From JAHCHG01 sp038251885 (GTDB lineage: Bacteria; Acidobacteriota; Blastocatellia; Pyrinomonadales; Pyrinomonadaceae), in NCBI GenBank assembly GCA_038251885.1, contig JBBSAX010000227.1, forward strand, positions 1 to 8,146: 8,146 nucleotides of DNA, given 5' to 3'. The stretch's first letter is position 1, and each line of letters opens with the position of its first letter. Made by a program: the position numbers and the translations under genes. The notes below the pieces were generated by a model. It did no database searches. It saw nothing but the letters and a program-made list of their open reading frames with translations, and had not been told where the DNA came from. Below are positions 6,078 through 8,146 of the stretch, piece after piece.

Positions 6078-7220
6078 TCAAGCGGTTTGAGTAAGTTGTT
6101 TTTCGGAAGCAACTTCATTATTTGACTTCTGTTGAATGGCTTCTTCCCGTTTCTCGTTGTAACGCCAAAAGGCTTTGGAATTTTCGACTTTCCAGCCTTC
6201 TTTCCAGACTTTATCAAGCAACAAACTTCCCGCCATTGTTTGCAAATCGCGCATCGGCAACAGCGCGAAATTTTCGCCCGTTTGTTCATCGAAACGATTG
6301 ATGAGTTCGAGCAGTTCTACTGCTGTTTCTTCAGTTGCTCTCGTTGCAATTGCAAACGAAAGCGCATAAATTCCGTTGAGAGTTGCGGGCAGATGCTGAC
6401 CCATTTTATCAGGCGTTTTGCGCTGGATTTCCAGTAATTCATCAACCGACTTCATATTTTTAATTTCTTCCGCCAGCATCATAAATTCCGCCGCTGTTCC
6501 ATCGCCGATAATTCCGGCAACGGCAATTTGGCGTAAATTTTTATCGGCGCGTCTTAAAACCTCATAAACATCCGAAACTTTTTTCCACGACGCGGGGCGC
6601 GGGTAAAGCTCGTGTTTTTGCGTCCGCGCGGATTCTTCGCCCGAAAGATGTTGCGGAAAAACTTTGAGAAAGGCGAGAACTTCCGGGATGACACCGATTT
6701 TGATGAAATGGTTTATAGTCGCTTCCAATGTCGGCTCAATGACAATATGAAGCAGACGACGATTTGCCGCCGCACCAAGCCCGCGAGCGTTTGCCATATC
6801 TTCGGGACGATTGCCCGCCGCGACAATAATCCAATCGTCGGGAATTTTGATTTCGCCTTGGCAGCGTTCTTCTAAAATTCCCAAAACCGCACTGCGCGTA
6901 TCATCCGGCGCGAGCGAAATTTCATCAAAAAACAAAACAACCGGCTTTTTATTAATAGCGGGCGCAAGAAAAGCGGGCGGATAAAAAACCGTCTGTTTGG
7001 TTTCGTGGTCAAGTGCGGGCAGTCCGCCGATGTCCGTCGGCATTTTTTGGCAAAGCCTGATGTCGCGCAAGTTCGCATTTAGTTCGTCAGCGAGTTGGCG
7101 AATCGTTTCAGATTTGCCGACTCCGGTTGCGCCCCAGAGCATAAAACTGATTTGCAGGCTGCGAAGCTGCTTGATTAAATTTTTGGCTTCGTCCGGCGTG
7201 CAGGAAATTGTGTTTATCAT
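6078..7220 (-). CDS. MoxR-family AAA+ ATPase
   Basis: A 380-residue ATPase. Walker A is GATGVGKS at 30-37, Walker B VVLFFDE at 94-100, sensor 1 Asn137 in VAAGNRPE, and the likely arginine finger is R154/R155 in AANRRLLH. PRPASWKKVSD at 207-217 lies in the lid region and is typical of MoxR-like proteins that travel with VWA partners. The family forms hexameric rings that use ATP to remodel or insert cofactors into target proteins, working with a VWA protein; here that partner is the next gene. The ATG at 7220 lies 2 nt after the stop of the 64-aa gene and has no Shine-Dalgarno, so translation is probably coupled. The C-terminal 30 residues are Lys/Gln/Glu-rich and probably disordered. Confidence 0.92.
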   Translation of the reverse strand: MINTISCTPDEAKNLIKQLRSLQISFMLWGATGVGKSETIRQLADELNANLRDIRLCQKMPTDIGGLPALDHETKQTVFYPPAFLAPAINKKPVVLFFDEISLAPDDTRSAVLGILEERCQGEIKIPDDWIIVAAGNRPEDMANARGLGAAANRRLLHIVIEPTLEATINHFIKIGVIPEVLAFLKVFPQHLSGEESARTQKHELYPRPASWKKVSDVYEVLRRADKNLRQIAVAGIIGDGTAAEFMMLAEEIKNMKSVDELLEIQRKTPDKMGQHLPATLNGIYALSFAIATRATEETAVELLELINRFDEQTGENFALLPMRDLQTMAGSLLLDKVWKEGWKVENSKAFWRYNEKREEAIQQKSNNEVASEKQLTQTA

Positions 7221-7222
7221 AT

Positions 7223-7417
7223 TTAATTTTTAATTTGTTCTTCACTTAAACCGTCAATTTCACATCGGAAATGAATTTGTTTTTCTTCCCACATCTTGCG
7301 GCATTCATCCTGAACAGCCGGATGCCATAACTCACTAATTTCGGTGAACGGCGTATAATTTTCACGCGCCCAACGTCTGAAATCAGCTTCTTCGTCTTTG
7401 GTTAAAAATCGAAACAT
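7223..7417 (-). CDS. Small conserved-looking protein, 64 aa
   Basis: A 64-residue protein with no membrane segment: DFRRWARENYTPF at 12-24 followed by ISELWHPAVQDEC at 27-39. Small proteins with a similar 'RRWARENY ... WHP.V..EC' pattern occur, as I recall, beside phage and plasmid genes, without known function. The ATG at 7417 is chosen because AGGAG lies 5 nt upstream; an upstream ATG at 7447 would add ten residues and overlap the preceding ORF. It precedes the MoxR gene by 2 nt and may be an adaptor or regulator of the ATPase, but that is inferred from position only. Confidence 0.72.
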   Translation of the reverse strand: MFRFLTKDEEADFRRWARENYTPFTEISELWHPAVQDECRKMWEEKQIHFRCEIDGLSEEQIKN

Positions 7418-7422
7418 TTTTT

Positions 7423-7427
7423 CTCCT
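7423..7427 (-). promoter_or_regulatory. Ribosome binding site of the 64-aa gene
   Basis: AGGAG on the minus strand, 5 nt before the ATG at 7417. It is the best Shine-Dalgarno in the window and decides the shorter start. Later genes of the run lack one, which suggests that this is a main ribosome entry point for the 64-aa/MoxR pair. Confidence 0.7.
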
Positions 7428-7439
7428 ATTCGGTAACTT

Positions 7440-7874
7440 TTAATCAATCTGCGCTTCTGCTAACCGCTTTTTTTCTGAGTATTTTCCGCGCATCCAATCG
7501 GTTTCGGTGGTTCGCGCTATAATTTCCGCCGGAGAATAAATTACCTTCATTCGCCCAAAAATTACCCGCTCGAAAACTTCGCGGGTGGCAATGATCTGTT
7601 TTTTGGAATTTACTTGGTTGGCGTGGGTTGAATTTTTAGTCAAGGCAACACCAAGCAGTTTTTCGGCTAAGAAAATGGCGAAGGAATTATGCGAAAAGAG
7701 TATGGCGGCGGGATGAGTTGAATTTTGCAGCGGAAAGGCGAGAAATGATTTGATAGCAAAAATGTCTTTGTCTGAAAGATTAAAGGCATTTAATAATTCT
7801 CTTTCGCCTTTCACTGTATCATTTTCAATTTGCTCCCGTTTTTTCGCTAAGGGGAAGCGATAGCAACGGAACAA
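7440..7874 (-). CDS. Doubtful hypothetical ORF, 144 aa
   Basis: Unrecognised, and the least certain gene of the run. The frame is open for 144 codons from a TTG at 7874, but no ATG lies near the start, no Shine-Dalgarno is visible, and the frame is open for nine more codons up to a TAA at 7902-7904. A GTG at codon 21 and an ATG at codon 109 are alternatives. The middle (residues 45-78) is rich in Phe, Leu, Ala and Ser. The plus strand is open over part of the same stretch (ATG near 7592 to TGA near 7717, with a lysine-rich AKKMAKELCEKSMAAG end), so coding strand is not settled. The C-terminal 36 codons are charged and look more protein-like. It ends 22 nt before the 64-aa gene. It could be a degraded gene. 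Confidence 0.4.
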   Translation of the reverse strand: MFRCYRFPLAKKREQIENDTVKGERELLNAFNLSDKDIFAIKSFLAFPLQNSTHPAAILFSHNSFAIFLAEKLLGVALTKNSTHANQVNSKKQIIATREVFERVIFGRMKVIYSPAEIIARTTETDWMRGKYSEKKRLAEAQID

Positions 7875-7958
7875 TTTTTTACTATCTTCGCTTAAAGATG
7901 CTTAAACCCAATTTCAATAAGGACTGTGGAATTTGTTTAACTTGAGTTATTTCAACAC
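7875..7958. other. Gap between recombinase and operon
   Basis: These 84 nt separate the recombinase stop from the first ORF of the run and are the likeliest place for an operon promoter if the run is not read through from the recombinase. TTGAAA occurs twice on the minus strand, but no good -10 box stands at the right distance. No terminator hairpin is visible. The three minus-strand frames each stay open for long parts of it, so a small frameshifted coding remnant cannot be excluded. Confidence 0.35.
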
Positions 7959-8146
7959 TTATTCGGAGTCGTAGTTAATTGAGTGGACGGCGTTGTTTTC
8001 CAGATTGTCCAAGCCTTTGTTGTAGATCATCAGAGTTTCCACAGACTTATGTTTGCTCATATTCAGAATCGCCGTAACCGGAACATTTTGCTGAAATGCC
8101 TTGGTGATCGCCGTTCTTCGCAGGTCGTGTGGAGCGAGTTTGCCGA
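7959..8146 (-). CDS. Tyrosine recombinase/integrase, C-terminal fragment cut by window end
   Basis: Reading in from the right edge, 61 codons end at TAA 7959-7961. The fragment contains the C-terminal catalytic signature of tyrosine recombinases: HDLRRTA with H6 and R9 (numbered in the visible fragment), the second His in SKHKSVET (H32), and the nucleophile Y41 in LMIYNK, 32 residues after the Arg as is usual. The first catalytic Arg and the N-terminal DNA-binding domain lie outside the window. The usual Gly of the 'GHKS' box is replaced by Lys (KHKS). Such enzymes integrate or excise elements or resolve plasmid dimers; beside a replication origin either role is possible. No att or crossover site could be identified. 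The 5' end is partial because of the window border, not because of a visible mutation. Confidence 0.88.
   Translation of the reverse strand, partial: GKLAPHDLRRTAITKAFQQNVPVTAILNMSKHKSVETLMIYNKGLDNLENNAVHSINYDSE

Noticed and set aside
6053..7233. Several ORFs of 64-101 codons on both strands across the MoxR gene
   Set aside because: They overlap a strongly supported ATPase gene in other frames and show no domain or ribosome site.
1..8146. tRNA or rRNA genes
   Set aside because: No cloverleaf with a GGTTCRANYC T-arm or conserved rRNA stretch was seen on either strand by eye.

Overview
The window looks like part of a plasmid, or of an integrative element with plasmid-type replication, from a bacterium of moderate to low G+C (roughly 40-45% by eye). 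The host cannot be named from the sequence. Shine-Dalgarno-like GAGGA/AGGAG leaders precede two genes, which argues mildly against Bacteroidetes, but the protein sequences point to no particular phylum. Every convincing gene lies on the minus strand, so transcription runs from right to left.

Left end (1-660): no convincing gene. This is an iteron-type replication origin. Nine direct copies of a 19-bp element (consensus TCGAGTTYTGACCGACYGA) lie between 213 and 507, and one inverted copy lies at 140-158. Most spacings are close to whole numbers of helical turns. An AT-rich palindrome sits inside the array. Four TTAACC hexamers about 11 bp apart lie in an AT-rich stretch between the array and the 3' end of the initiator gene, a plausible unwinding region. 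The initiator (659-1735, 358 aa) reads toward the iterons. The 326-bp gap upstream of it (1736-2061) holds nested inverted repeats, one resembling the iteron core, which may be the initiator's own operator.

Middle and right (2062-7874): a tightly packed run of eight genes. In transcription order they are: a doubtful 144-aa ORF; a 64-aa conserved-looking small protein; a MoxR-type AAA+ ATPase (380 aa); a two-domain protein with an HExxHxxxxH metallopeptidase-like N-terminus and a MIDAS-type VWA C-terminus (460 aa, DUF2201/COG3864 type); and four proteins of unknown function (235, 276, 142 and 193 aa). The gaps are 22, 2, 30, 11, 28, -1 (TAATG stop-start overlap) and 15 nt, so one transcript is likely. 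The core resembles known MoxR-VWA pairs (RavA-ViaA, CbbQ-CbbO, BchI-BchD), in which the ATPase remodels a target with help from the VWA partner. The four downstream unknowns are natural candidates for targets or cofactors. This cassette is the best candidate in the window for an undescribed system.

Right edge (7959-8146): the C-terminal 61 codons of a tyrosine recombinase, cut off by the window end. It retains the HxxR box, the second His and the nucleophile Tyr. An integrase/resolvase-type enzyme beside an iteron replicon suggests either dimer resolution or integration of the element.
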